Shown: piece by piece, positions 36,392 to 46,282 of the stretch
Numbering within the stretch: the first letter of the stretch is position 1
Layout of the letters: the number at the start of each line of letters is the position of its first letter
DNA from: Parelaphostrongylus tenuis
Taxonomy: Eukaryota > Nematoda > Chromadorea > Rhabditida > Metastrongylidae
Length of the DNA stretch: 64,000 bases
Assembly: GCA_019055375.1 (NCBI GenBank)
Contig: JAHQIW010006386.1
Coordinates: forward strand, 1-64,000
Direction of reading: 5' to 3'
Position numbers and translations under genes: made by a program
The notes under the pieces: model-generated
The model's input: the letters and a program-made list of their open reading frames with translations, nothing else
What the model was told of the DNA's origin: nothing
Databases searched by the model: none

Positions 36392-36772
36392 TGTAGAAGT
36401 GTGCATAACAGGCTACATCTTGGCTCTGAAATAGTTATGAGGCATATTGAATTTGAACGTGGTCTCAATAAAACACTCGAACTGAATGGTATGGCGCTTT
36501 TTTCAATTATTTTTCACATCGAGTTTGTACCCTTCTCGTACTTTATACGGTCATTTACATGAAGCTAAAATTCTTTTGATATCAGAATTTCACCAATTTA
36601 AAACAATTTCTGAATCGTATGAACTAAGTAGGATGTGGCCTCATCATATTTACATAGAATTTTTGACTTGTAATTGTTTTAGTAAATGCTTACATTAAGA
36701 TTTGCATAGCTTATCGATCGTTAAAGCAACTTGATCGAAGCGTTCGATATGCGAAATTCATTGGCTTGTTTG

Positions 36773-37362
36773 ATAGGTTGGGGAAAAAGTTTTGAGAAAA
36801 TACTTGTGAAACGTTTATTTATGCACCTATTATACCCGAACAAGGATAAAACTAGTAGTCAAAGTACTCCCTTCCAACTAAGCACTTCCTGCCTCTTCTC
36901 CGGCAAAAGATCGATTCCGCGAGCATAGACTTCCGATTTCTTGCTGTTGAAGAAATGAATGACCAAATTGTGCAATTCAATATCGGTACCGAACTTTTTG
37001 TCGCCCAACCAGTGCTCCATTGAGCGAAACAAATGATAGTCGCTTGGAGCCAAATCCGGACTGTATGGAGGGTGTTCAAGAACGGTCCAAAAAGCATCGC
37101 TCAACAATTTCCTTGTCAGTTTTGCAGTGTGAGACCAGATTGATGCGTTCACTTGCCACCGTTGCATTTGAACTCAACAGCCATTCGTGCATCATCAACA
37201 ACCTAATTTGCTCTTATAAACTCCATCTAGAAATAAGTAGATAGATTATAAAGTAATCAACGCAGGAGAAGACGGGCTTTCAAATGAGCCCAAAAAAACA
37301 AAAAATGGCCGATATTCAAAAAAATTACAAGCATTTTCTCAGAACTTTTTCTCCAACCTATT
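36773..37362 (-). pseudogene. mariner element with both terminal repeats
   Basis: Terminal inverted repeats ATAGGTTGGGGAAAAAGTTT (left) and AGAACTTTTTCTCCAACCTA (right) bound about 590 bp. On the minus strand the transposase C-terminus is well preserved for about 102 codons (37167-36859), including HPPYSPDLAPSDYHLF with the third catalytic aspartate, and an end VLSWKGVL. Only a short N-terminal piece precedes it, in another frame, so the middle is deleted. It could be mobilised only in trans, if at all. Confidence 0.8.
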
Positions 37363-38605
37363 ATTATGGCTAGGCGACAGTTTTCAATACTTAGATTTGT
37401 GGAGAATAGTAGTATCGTGTGAAATTGGTTTGGAATTGTAATTGTTTTTTTGAGTATGAGAGTGTTCTCGCTATCTCCGTTGAAAAATTGTCTATGAAAC
37501 TATAAGATTATTGCTAGGAGAGCTGACAAAGTTTTAGCTGCGATTTCTCCCCTTTTTCAATATTATTTGTTTTTTCTTTATAAAAAGTTCTCGTCTTGAA
37601 GCGGCATTGGCAGTTGTTGTTGCACTTTCCAGATAAACAATTGAAACAGATGTCAGCAATTCAATGGCTTCAACGCCAATAGCAAAATGTTCCCGACGAT
37701 AATTTCAGTAGTCGTGGAAGGATAGGACTGAGATGCTCCACTGCTTGAACGGCTCAGCACAGTTATTACTAATTTACCTACCTGGATACATGAGCAGGTT
37801 GTTCTCACAAGCAGTGATATAGCCTCAGTACATTTTGCATTTTCTACTTGCTTCGTGATCTTCCTGCATGTGTTGGTGTTCTAGAAGTACGCCACGTCTA
37901 AAGGCATGACACCCGTGATCTGAATGCATTTGCTATTACAATTACGTCCGATTTATTTTATCCAACAACACATCATTCCAGCTTGTAGATGGTTGTTCAC
38001 AGGTGTCTTGATTTCCATTAAGATTTATTATACTATTCGTTTGGTCCATCTGACACCTACTAGTCTCACATGGCGATTGGCTCAAGACCAACTTAAGGCA
38101 ACTTTTTGTGCAATTAGTACAAAGTTCACCGTTTCCTGGAACAATAAGCCTATTTCTTTATGGAGAATTAAAGATGTGAAAACGTTTGGTCCGAAATAAA
38201 ATGCCACAAAATCCCTCAAGCTGTCTAGAGAAGAGAGCGACAATATGATGTGGCCATCACACCTGTTGCTGTCTGACTAACAGTCACCCTTGTTGCACTG
38301 TGCTCTATCATTAGTCGCTTATAAGTACTTTGATTATATGAAAGAAACAGTGATTTGAAGAACCACGGAAGACACGAAATTTCCATGTCCAACAAGGCCT
38401 GAGATCCCTCTGCTGTACAATTTGCAAAAGGCTCGTCTGAGAGGAAAAACTTTCTAATTTTGTATATCGCTATCAGCACTGAGCCCCTCATCTCCTAATC
38501 CTATACATTTTGAAATAACGAAGAATCTCTCAGAAACTGCTCACAGTAAAAAGAAGCGCTAATCTTCTACCGTCATAGCGTGGGTAAAGGCTGGAGGCAT
38601 TTGCT
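37363..38605. other. Intergenic, no supported gene
   Basis: Open frames at 37924-38199 (plus) and 38491-38225 (minus, 88 codons) have no motifs and no matched splice sites. Confidence 0.3.
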
Positions 38606-38928
38606 ATGCTCCCAGACGCGATGTGCAGATGGTTACATCATAACGATAACGCAGTATCGGAAAGTTTAACGTATTCCTTTGGAAGTCCACTCAAGAGCAA
38701 AGGTAGGCACGACATACCTGACAATATCTTCGCTGCTACCTTCTTGTGAAAGCCAATTCAAATAAATGGCATCATACAAAATTTCGAGGCTCTTCAATTA
38801 TTCAAAACGAACGAAGCCCATCGGGAGCTCCGACGTCAGACAAAGAAGAATGGGATTATACCAGTATCCCTGTCATTCCATCCTTGTGTAGAATTTCACT
38901 GACGTTGCGTGAAGACTCGTGTCTTTGA
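38606..38928 (+). CDS. Putative two-exon ORF, unknown function
   Basis: An ATG at 38606 opens a frame with coding-like composition (MLPDAMCRWLHHNDN...). It meets a good donor, AAAG/GTAGGC, at 38702/38703 in phase 1. An acceptor-like TTTCGAG near 38788 joins in phase to a second open segment (SSIIQNERSPSGAPTSDKEE...) that runs to a stop at 38928. The predicted product is about 80 residues, polar and Ser/Pro-containing, with no known domain. The acceptor is poor (GAG rather than CAG), so the junction is uncertain. An alternative is two unrelated open stretches. Confidence 0.25.
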
Positions 38929-40394
38929 AAGTCCTGGGAAATTACAAATGCAACCAGTTAACGCTTTTTGATGACATCTTTTTCCATTCAGTAGCACTTT
39001 TCTCTATTTTGTGCTACTTTGTGGTATGAGTAGCTTTTCTTTCCAGTGCAGCCGATTATGTTCAATTATTTATGCGTAAAATTCATGCTAACAGTCATAT
39101 ACTGTTATCTCTATCCCATGTAGTCCCAATATAACCCATGATCTCTCTGAATACCCAATTTTTAGGCAATACAATCATAATACCCAATCATTCTTAACAT
39201 AAAGCCAGTCTCCCTCAAGATTATGTATGGTTGAAAAAAACTCGAAGAGCATTATAAGTTTCCAAGGAAGCCATTTCTCTTCACTATTAATCTGCAGAAG
39301 CGTGCTGATGAATTCAGTTATCGCTCTGTCATTAGATGCCTCAAGAATCCTTATTTTACAAAGAGCAATATTTCAACCTGGAATCTTCATGTAATATATT
39401 AAATGGTTCGTTGTCCATGGGGAAGAGCATTAGAGGGAAGAGCAGCGACAATTAACTGACCAACACACAAACATTTTGTTAGATCGATTTTGTTCATTTC
39501 TATACAATGTAGAATGAGAAATCCAAATGTTTTGTTCTTTCATAGTCTAGAGTAGAACTTTATTCTTCAGATTTGAGTCGATTCAACAAGCCAGTGAAAT
39601 CGCTAATATGTTGAGTTCATTAAGAACAATCATCTCTAATCCAAAAAAGTACTCTTGAACAAATATAAGAGTTCGTCCCTTCAGCGCTTTTCCCGTGTTC
39701 ACTTAGGCTTTCACTATTGGTTGTTTTTCGTTATGACAATTAATGGAATACAATTTTCCTAAAATCATCAATTAAATAGATCTTTTATACAAAAAGTGTC
39801 CACCAAATTAAATTCTATGGTTTCTTGAAAATCATTCGTCCTTGATTGTGACTGGTACGTAGAACTTTCTTTCATAGGTTTCTTGACGGAGAAATGGTGT
39901 CTTAACCAGTTTTCAAATGTCAAATGATGATGAGAGACAAGCGCTGGTCTCTTCTATCGTCACCGTAGCAGTGAAATTGTAATTACAAGTAAACCGACAG
40001 CACTTTTTTTGCAACAAATTTGAACGATTTTCATTTTTTCTTTGAGTCAAACTGTGCGTATTTTCGACCATCTCTAAAGCGTTCTATTTGGTAGTGACAG
40101 GTCTCAACTAGCTGTTTTCTACTTATTTTAATTGCTCTAAGTCGAATTCACGATCTTCTCAATATTTATTAGTAACTAATGGACGTGAAATTTTTATTCG
40201 TTATTATTTTGAATTATATACAACTTCGTGCACTTTTGTGCTATTGATATGTTGCATTTGTGTTGTGCATTTTTCTGCCTTCCCACTCGATCAATTTCAA
40301 CTCTCCTAGAGCACTGGAAGCTTTAAAAGTTTGCTCCTCATTGTTGGCTGGTGACGTATCTGGGAAGATAAAGCTGTGGTTTAACGGTCTGGCA
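38929..40394. other. AT-rich intergenic, nothing recognised
   Basis: No open frame above about 60 codons has motifs, and no repeat is identified. Confidence 0.35.
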
Positions 40395-40600
40395 CCCACC
40401 GTTGATAGGCAGGAGGCATCGCGCTGTCGCGTTTGCGGCACTCGCTAGCCGGGACATATGCGTCTTCATGCGAAACTGTCGTGCGCTCTCTTGCAGCAAG
40501 CGCCTTCGCCGCCGTCTCGATAGGTGATTGGGACCGTGGGAAAATTGGAAGTCATAACAAAGGCAGAGGATAGTACGCCCTGGGTATGGACAACCACTTA
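40395..40600 (+). mobile_element. Possible RTE-like 5' fragment
   Basis: A G+C-rich block (GCATCGCGCTGTCGCG..., GCCGGGACATATGCG) leads into a frame reading MRNCRALS. This resembles the start of the apurinic endonuclease domain of RTE elements ('..NCRTLS'), but it soon ends in stops and the ACTATC satellite. The assignment rests on memory of related nematode repeats and is tentative. Confidence 0.3.
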
Positions 40601-40607
40601 CTGGAAA

Positions 40608-40872
40608 GCTGTCACTATCACTATCGCCATCACTTTCACTACCATTCACTATCACCATCATTACCACTATCATTATCATTACCATCGTTATCACCAATCA
40701 CTATCACTATCATCCATACCACTATCATCACTATCACTATCATCGTTATCATCATCATTGTTAACATTACCACTATCATCATCACCAACATCGTTGTCAC
40801 TAATCACTCTCACTATCATCATCGTCATCATCATCGTTATCAGTTTTCACTATCGTTACCACTATAAATATC
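40608..40872 (+). repeat. ACTATC/ATCATT satellite, left block
   Basis: About 265 bp of imperfect ACTATC, CACTAT and ATCATC repeats. The block resumes after the ribozyme array at 41813-41880 and again at 42008-42095. ORFs rich in Ser/Leu/Ile/His across it are artefacts. Confidence 0.9.
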
Positions 40873-41151
40873 CCTTTATTTCAAGCGCTTTATTAAGACC
40901 ACGCTCAAATTTCAATAAATTCCTTTATTATTATTTGAGCCAACTTGTCATGTGGTCTGATACAGGCTCTTGTAAAGGTATAATATGATGAAAAATATCA
41001 GCCAAAGAGCAATCGAGTGCGCAAACACTCTGTGTTAGGTGAAAATTTCGCTTGACATAGAGTGTAAAACGTTCGTCTTCGATGACTCTCCGTAAGGGAG
41101 CAGAGCTCCCGAAAGAACTGACTATAAAAATATCGAAACATGACGGGTTCT

Positions 41152-41193
41152 GCCCGACTGATGAGTCTGTAAAGACGAAACACGTGTATCGGG
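41152..41193 (+). ncRNA. Hammerhead ribozyme, array unit 1
   Basis: Stem I GCCCGA/TCGGGC; core CTGATGA (41158-41164); stem II GTC-TGTAAA-GAC; GAAA (41177-41180); stem III CACGTG; TA; cleavage predicted after position 41188. All conserved core positions are present. Confidence 0.85.
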
Positions 41194-41474
41194 CTGTACA
41201 AGAGCCCTTACCAGACCACATGATAAGTTGACTTGAATAATAATGAAAGGATTTATTGAAATTTGAGCGTGGTCTTTATAAAGCACTCGAAATAAAGGTA
41301 TAATATGATAAAAAAATATCAGCCAAAGAGCAATCGAGTGCGCAAACACTCTGTGTTAGGTGAAAATTTCGCTTGACATAGAGTGTAAAACGTTCGTCTT
41401 CGATGACTCTCCGTAAGGGAGCAGAGCTCCCGAAAGAAACTGACTATAAAAATATCGAAACATGACGGGTTTCT

Positions 41475-41516
41475 GCCCGACTGATGAGTCTGTAAGACGA
41501 AACACGTGTATCGGGC
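41475..41516 (+). ncRNA. Hammerhead ribozyme, array unit 2
   Basis: Same as unit 1 with a stem II loop one base shorter (GTC-TGTAA-GAC). Core CTGATGA at 41481-41487 and GAAA at 41499-41502. Two intact ribozymes in tandem would release a unit-length RNA of about 322 nt if transcribed. Confidence 0.85.
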
Positions 41517-41794
41517 TGTAACAAGAGCCCTTACCAGACCACATGATAAGTTGACTTGAATAATAATGAAAGGATTTATTGAAATTTGAGCGTGGTCTTT
41601 ATAAAGCACTCGAAATAAAGGTATAATATGATAAAAATACCAGCCAAAGGGCAATCGAGTGCGCAAACGCTCTGTGTTAGGTGAAAATTTTTGCTTGACA
41701 TAGAGTGTAAAACGTTCGTCTTCGATGACTCTCTGTAAGGGAGCAGATCTCCCGAAAGAACTGACTATAAAAATGTCGAAACATGACGGGTTCT

Positions 41795-41815
41795 GCCCCA
41801 CTGACGAGACTATAA
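41795..41815 (+). ncRNA. Truncated hammerhead, array unit 3
   Basis: GCCCCA and CTGACGAGAC are present, then the sequence passes into TATAATTATC satellite. The 3' half of the ribozyme is missing. Confidence 0.7.
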
Positions 41816-42095
41816 TTATCATTATCATTTTCACTACCCATTATCACTATCACATCATCAATATTATCACAGTCATTATCAAATGAAAGCATGATTTATT
41901 TTACCAGCTACAAGTTCGACTGTTGGTCAATGCAATGTCTATGCACTGAATGGAATGCACTGTGTAAGTGCCTTTATCAATCTGACAAACAGCTAAAAAA
42001 GGTGGCAATTATTATCACTTTCGTAATCATTAGCACTATCGAAAGCATAACATTATCACTATCATAGTCATTTTCACTATGTTATCATTTAGCGA
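41816..42095 (+). repeat. ACTATC/ATTATC satellite, right blocks
   Basis: TTATCATTATC and ACTATCAC repeats continue at 41816-41880. A non-repetitive stretch follows, then a second block at 42008-42095. The array therefore lies within satellite sequence. Confidence 0.8.
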
Positions 42096-43227
42096 TATGG
42101 TCTTGTCGTTGAAACACAAGAAATTTAGATAAAATATGTAAGATATAAATGTTCTCTTTACTGAGAATATCTCTGTAGAAAGTTTTTTTAATGAAAATGC
42201 ATCATTTCATGATGAAAATGCTCTCTCAGAACCATCTGGGTTCGTCTCCCCGCATCTATTATGCTGTCTAGGGTCTGCCTTCTCACGAGATTTGCCGCCT
42301 ATCTCAAGGGGGCGACGCTGCCATTACAGTAACTGAAGAGATTTGACGTTGCGCGGTGTGGGACGAAACGTTCCACATGGCCCTTAGCGTGTTAATGAAT
42401 CTAAGTCTCCACAGGATGTTGTTTAAACCAAACTCAGTTCGGTCACCTCTGAGTTGCTCTTTGAATTTTAACACGTGGCACGCTCCTCATTCCGCATTCC
42501 GTCTTATCAGCGCTTGGAACTTTATCTTCTCCCCTTAGCTTGATTGAAAGGTTTCTCGAAGTAAAGCACTGCAACCTACTTTGGCTTCTTTCTCGCTGGC
42601 GAATGTGATTAATTGAACTTCGGGTGAATTCATAGACTGTTTCACTTAGATTGGGTTCACTAGAATGCTTCAAGTCATTGCCTTATCATGTTTTCTTTAC
42701 TATTAAGTTGTCACCTCATTTCTTCAGCACTAGTGTTTTATTCAGTTTTTTTTTCTATTTTAATACGCGTTCTTACCAAAAGTCTGTGGTATGTTGGCAA
42801 ACGTTCCTGTAGCTTCAGTTAGGAAAAATGATGAGATACTAGCAAATTTCTAGAATATTAGGCCAGGATACTAGGAGCTGGACTCACCAGTTTAACCAAG
42901 GCTAGGCTTCAAAGTCAGAATATTATGCTCTCCGTCTTTTGGTATTGAGAGGGCGTGCCGACAGCAAGCAGACAATCAATGGCGACGCCTATGGAGAAGA
43001 GCATCGGGAGTCAGCCGGTAGTGCGACGGAAACGTCCGTAAAGACTCAGTGTCGCCCATCTTCGGGATATCGCTCGATCTCACGATGCAAAGTAAACACG
43101 CCACAATTTGAAGATTCTGAACTGGACCACGGTAGCACGGCCACTGTATAGCTTTGATATTGTTCCACCGGATCGTCATCTCTCCTCTCCAAGTAGTGGA
43201 AGCGATAACATGAATGATAGCAGAGCA
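42096..43227. other. Exon-like patches, no consistent gene
   Basis: Two stretches look coding-like. The minus-strand frame 42673-42443 (76 codons, Ser/Arg-rich) has an internal GTAGGT donor. The plus strand at 42939-43151 is open, with an overlapping small frame from an ATG at 42979 that meets a GTAAAG donor near 43035. I could not join either to other exons. Confidence 0.25.
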
Positions 43228-43305
43228 AGAAGCCACGCTAGTGCAGTGGTGTGCACGCGCTCACGGAAAGAGTGAGACGCGGGTTCCATTTGCTGCCTCT
43301 TTTTC
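43228..43305 (+). mobile_element. tRNA-like fragment
   Basis: Box A-like CTAGTGCAGTGGTGTGC and box B CGGGTTCCATTTGC flank CGGAAAGAGTGAG, a block shared with the hairpin at 46071-46282. Confidence 0.45.
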
Positions 43306-43415
43306 ATAAGAGGGTAAAATGTGGAACTTATCCACATTAACACTGAGAAACGAGCAAAACTTGGAACCTGATGCATTTGTGATGAATCTGAACTACGGCT
43401 AGCCTTTTCTGCAGG

Positions 43416-43683
43416 ATGGATTTGCACTACACAAGCAGGGCCCTCGCTCTGGCCCTTCTCTTGGTCATGCATCAACCGTATCTGTCACTATCAGCAATCA
43501 CGTCAACTGGGATTGATTGGAGCCATTGATTAATATTGAGCTTAGATATGGTATAATGCAGATGCCAGCAACCCCAAAAAGAGTAGTGTTGACTGTCTCA
43601 CTACTTTACATCGGGTCCCAAGTTGTGCTCACATGTCAGAATCTTACATCTGCATCCAAAGTGACCATCAAAACATGAAATAT
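43416..43683 (+). CDS. Putative secreted protein, 5' exons
   Basis: A polypyrimidine acceptor CCTTTTCTGCAG ends one base before an ATG at 43416. This is typical of a nematode trans-splice or first acceptor site. The ORF (37 codons to 43529) begins with a good signal peptide: MDLHYTSRA, then the hydrophobic core LALALLLV, then small residues before a likely cleavage near SLSA. A candidate second exon, 43562-43683, has acceptor ATAATGCAG and an excellent donor TAT/GTGAGT. Read in phase 1 it is open and contains three cysteines (VDCLTT, SCAHM, YICIQ). The first exon lacks a clear phase-1 donor, so the junction is unresolved. The family is unknown. It could encode a small secreted or excretory product. 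Confidence 0.38.
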
Positions 43684-44605
43684 GTGAGTAAATTCTTCTA
43701 AAACATATGGCCATCAAAATTCAATCCTTAAGAATGAAGGAATCTGCGGAACAGCTCTGAAACTAAATTTGGCGCTTGAGACACTGTGAAGACCTCGCAG
43801 AATCTTATAACGTATAATGGAACAGCTGTGCAACTAACGCAATCTCGTAAAACTTATACCTTAAGTCGAAATGCGTCACTAATCAGCAAAGCAAAATCCC
43901 AATTCACTCGCAATCAGAAATTTGTATAGACTCATGTGAGACACTAAAGGGATATGATACAGTGATAATTCTGTATAAATTGTTCTAATGACCGAATGTG
44001 GATATAGCTCCTTCTAAGATGCCCAACGAAACCGAAGGCACTACATGTCACTCACTCTAAGATTGCTAATCGCCGAACACATGTGTTACGGGATGCAACA
44101 ACAGACCTTCTCTAAAGCAAGATTACATGACAATTTCTCAGGTGCCGAATAAAGAATAAGATGTAGAGTTACACAGACCCTAATGCTGTACACAGTCTTT
44201 GAGACATACAACTTTCATGAGGTCATACTGTACCTGCATTATCGGACTGGCGCTTACGATTCGTTTTCACGTAGTTATGTATTTAGAATTCTCGCGTAAC
44301 TGAATTGACGTATGTATCGTTTAGCGTCAATTCCACTGAAGGCTTATATACAACTGAGCAAAAGTGCTTTTCACAGAAAGCGTCTGACTTGATTGGATAC
44401 AGTGCAGCTCATTCAAAAATGACTCTTACTTTCTAAACTTCATATTTCGGCCTGTACCAGGTTGTATCACTTAGAATAAGTGCCATTGAAATTCAGAAAT
44501 TAAAGTTTACCTGCAAAGCACAACTGATTCAACCTGCAAGATATTTCTGGTCTTTTGGGCCCATAACATTAAATTCTTTGATTCTCGGAGTCATACCTTT
44601 CGTTT
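43684..44605. other. Intergenic with a decayed ribozyme-family arm
   Basis: At about 44040-44165 the sequence resembles the right arm of the hammerhead family (CGCCGAACACATGTGTTACG, AACAACAGACC) with heavy decay. No gene is supported. Confidence 0.35.
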
Positions 44606-44835
44606 CGAGTGTTTCCTCAGAACACGCTCAAATTTCAATATGGTATGGTTTTTTTAGCCATGCATGTGGTCTGTTATGAACATTCATACAGTGCAATGCA
44701 CTTGTTCCGGCTTTGATGCCCCTTCAGTTGCACAGTGCCTTTCGTCTGGGCCAATCCCCTTCGGAAGAAAACCCCTCGTTATACAAAAGTATCGTCGACA
44801 AACGTTTTACATGCGCCGGCAAGTTTTTTGAGTCA
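44606..44835 (-). mobile_element. Solo left arm of the hammerhead family
   Basis: TTTCGAGTGTTTCCTCAGAAC, GCTCAAATTTC and CCATGCATGTGGTCTGTTATG match the outer arms at 11049 and 35950. There is no right arm, so this is a truncated or deleted copy. Confidence 0.6.
44691..44733 (-). ncRNA. Decayed hammerhead ribozyme
   Basis: Minus strand: stem I GTGCAA/TTGCAC is intact, but the core reads CTGAAGG and GGAAC. Inactive remnant. Confidence 0.45.
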
Positions 44836-45659
44836 GTACTTGAATTTCAATATCGCCAATAAGTAACCGCGATATCATACAAGGTGCTAGCTTAATCTCC
44901 TAAATGAATTTTTAATGCTTGTTTGTCATCTTTGCGTTGGCAGTTTGAAACAATCGCGTTTTGCTACCACTTTCTCGAAAAATTCTAAGCGTTTCCAGTT
45001 TGTACAAAAAACTGATACCACTAAAAACCGTGTAAAATTGTATGTTGTAGCCCATGCGATAGAATAGAGTGTTCTTTACAAACGCATGAACTTCTGAACC
45101 TTCAAAAACTCGATGTATGGTGTTAGTGTTGTGCGAAGTTAGTTGCGACAAATCAGCATCGGACGGGCACTTACGTGGAGAATCTTAAGCTACTGAGGTC
45201 TAGCTCTCACAACGTAGAAAGGCTGTCCACCCACTTTTACATTTGCATCAATGAGTTTGAGGCGGTGAAGCATTTAGTGTCTCTCATGCGAACTAGGACT
45301 CAAAAGACGATTATGACAAGGGACGAGAGCCGTGCAACTCTCAATATCTAAATCGTTCGCGACGTCCGAAAGTTTGCAATGTACTAACTATTGAAATTTC
45401 ATATGATCGACTGTTTTTAACGGTTTTTTATTGAAATTTAATAAGTTCAGCAAAACGAATTACGTATGAGCTATATCTCAGCATGCACTAATCAAAATAT
45501 AATGCTACAAGATTCATAGGCTCTATTTTTCTGTTAGTTTGGTGTCAGATCTAGTTGGTATGACTTGCTATTAATCAATGACTATTTTAAGCTCATCTTT
45601 CAGACTTCAGACTATTTCGCCATATGCCTTCATAACTTGTTGATTTTGTTATGAAGCCA
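44836..45659. other. Intergenic, no supported gene
   Basis: The 79-codon minus-strand frame 45151-44912 has no motifs. Nothing else is recognised. Confidence 0.3.
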
Positions 45660-46011
45660 TAGGTTTTACATTATATTGCTGTCGCTGAAGTATTCTAGAT
45701 ATTCCGCTTTCATGCTCTCGATTGTATCTACTCGAGAAATAAGTTTGTTTATTCCTCTAGTGTGGAAACGGTGACTCGGCATTTGACGAACTCTCGAAAC
45801 TACTTTCTGCACACTGTTGCTTGTGGAAGCACTTCTCCTGCGAGAAATTGTCGAAATACTTGAAGGAGGTTGGTGGGTACGAGGTCCCGGCGGAGACAAA
45901 AGGCGAGGCAAAACTTCGTAGCCCAATTCGCTCAGCTTCAGAAACGTCCATTGTGCCACGTGTGAGCTGTCCGCCGGATGTACGTGAACCGCCATTACTT
46001 TTGCACCAACA
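45660..46011 (-). pseudogene. mariner deletion derivative, C-terminus
   Basis: On the minus strand a terminal-repeat-like GTTGGTGCAAAAGTAATGGC (46011-45992) is joined almost directly to transposase C-terminal sequence. LKLSELGYEVLP, a YFDNFSQEKCF stretch and RGINKLISRVD follow in alternating frames. The joined repeat and C-terminus imply an internal deletion removing the N-terminus. Frameshifts are present. Confidence 0.6.
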
Positions 46012-46070
46012 TTTTTCATTCTCCTTATTTGTCATATTATTTAACCCTTATAGCGGTGGCATGATGTTCC

Positions 46071-46282
46071 AAATATATACCTATTGATGCAGAGTGATGT
46101 GCATAACTTTCGCGTCAGGCTGGACTAGGACCTGCACCTCATTCTTTCCGGAAATGCGTGCTCTATCCGTTACACTACTGACGCTCATAGAGCATGCATT
46201 CCCGGAAAGAGTGAGGAGCGGGTTCTATTCCCGCCTGACGCGAAAGTCATGCCCATCACTCTACATCAATGGGTATATATTT
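46071..46282. repeat. Long hairpin of two inverted tRNA-like units
   Basis: Arms from AAATATATACCTATTGATGC to GGTATATATTT pair over about 95 bp with few mismatches, leaving a loop of about 20 bp (46169-46187). Each arm encodes the same tRNA-like unit: GAGCATGCATTCCCGGAAAG, GAGCGGGTTCTATTCCCGC and CTGACGCGAAAG on the right, and the reverse complement on the left. It lies between two mariner fragments. Related single units occur at 32434 and 43228. Confidence 0.7.

Larger units (their letters stand above)
35950..36484. mobile_element. Fold-back element, ribozymes in both arms
   Basis: Left arm (TTTTTGAGTCATGCATTTGG, TCTGTTATGGGCAC) is an inverted copy of the right arm (AGTGTGCATAACAGGCTAC, TTGGCTCTGAAATAGTTATG), which continues to GAACGTGGTCTC and ACACTCGAA. 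Each arm has a hammerhead facing outward. The interior (about 36120-36330) has no gene. Confidence 0.62.
40873..41815 (+). mobile_element. Tandem hammerhead array, ~320-bp units
   Basis: Structure: an inverted truncated arm (40873-40973; GCGCTTTATTAAGACCACG... to GGCTCTTGT), then unit 1 (from AAAGGTATAATATGATG, 40974), unit 2 (41294) and partial unit 3 (41617), which stops just after its ribozyme core at about 41812. Periods are 320 and 323 bp. The first two units are nearly identical. Each unit has a start shared with 23610, a ribozyme near its middle and a right arm ending GCACTCGAAATAAAG. The minus-strand ORFs of up to 171 codons across it are a by-product of repetition and have no protein motif. 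Confidence 0.85.

Noticed and set aside
40608..40872. CRISPR-like array
   Set aside because: The repeats are short simple-sequence units without spacers, in eukaryotic DNA.
40524..40988. 154-codon plus-strand ORF
   Set aside because: Mostly translation of the ACTATC/ATCATC satellite.
41319..41834. 171-codon minus-strand ORF over the ribozyme array
   Set aside because: It repeats itself with the 320-bp unit, has no protein motif, and is broken by the indels between units.
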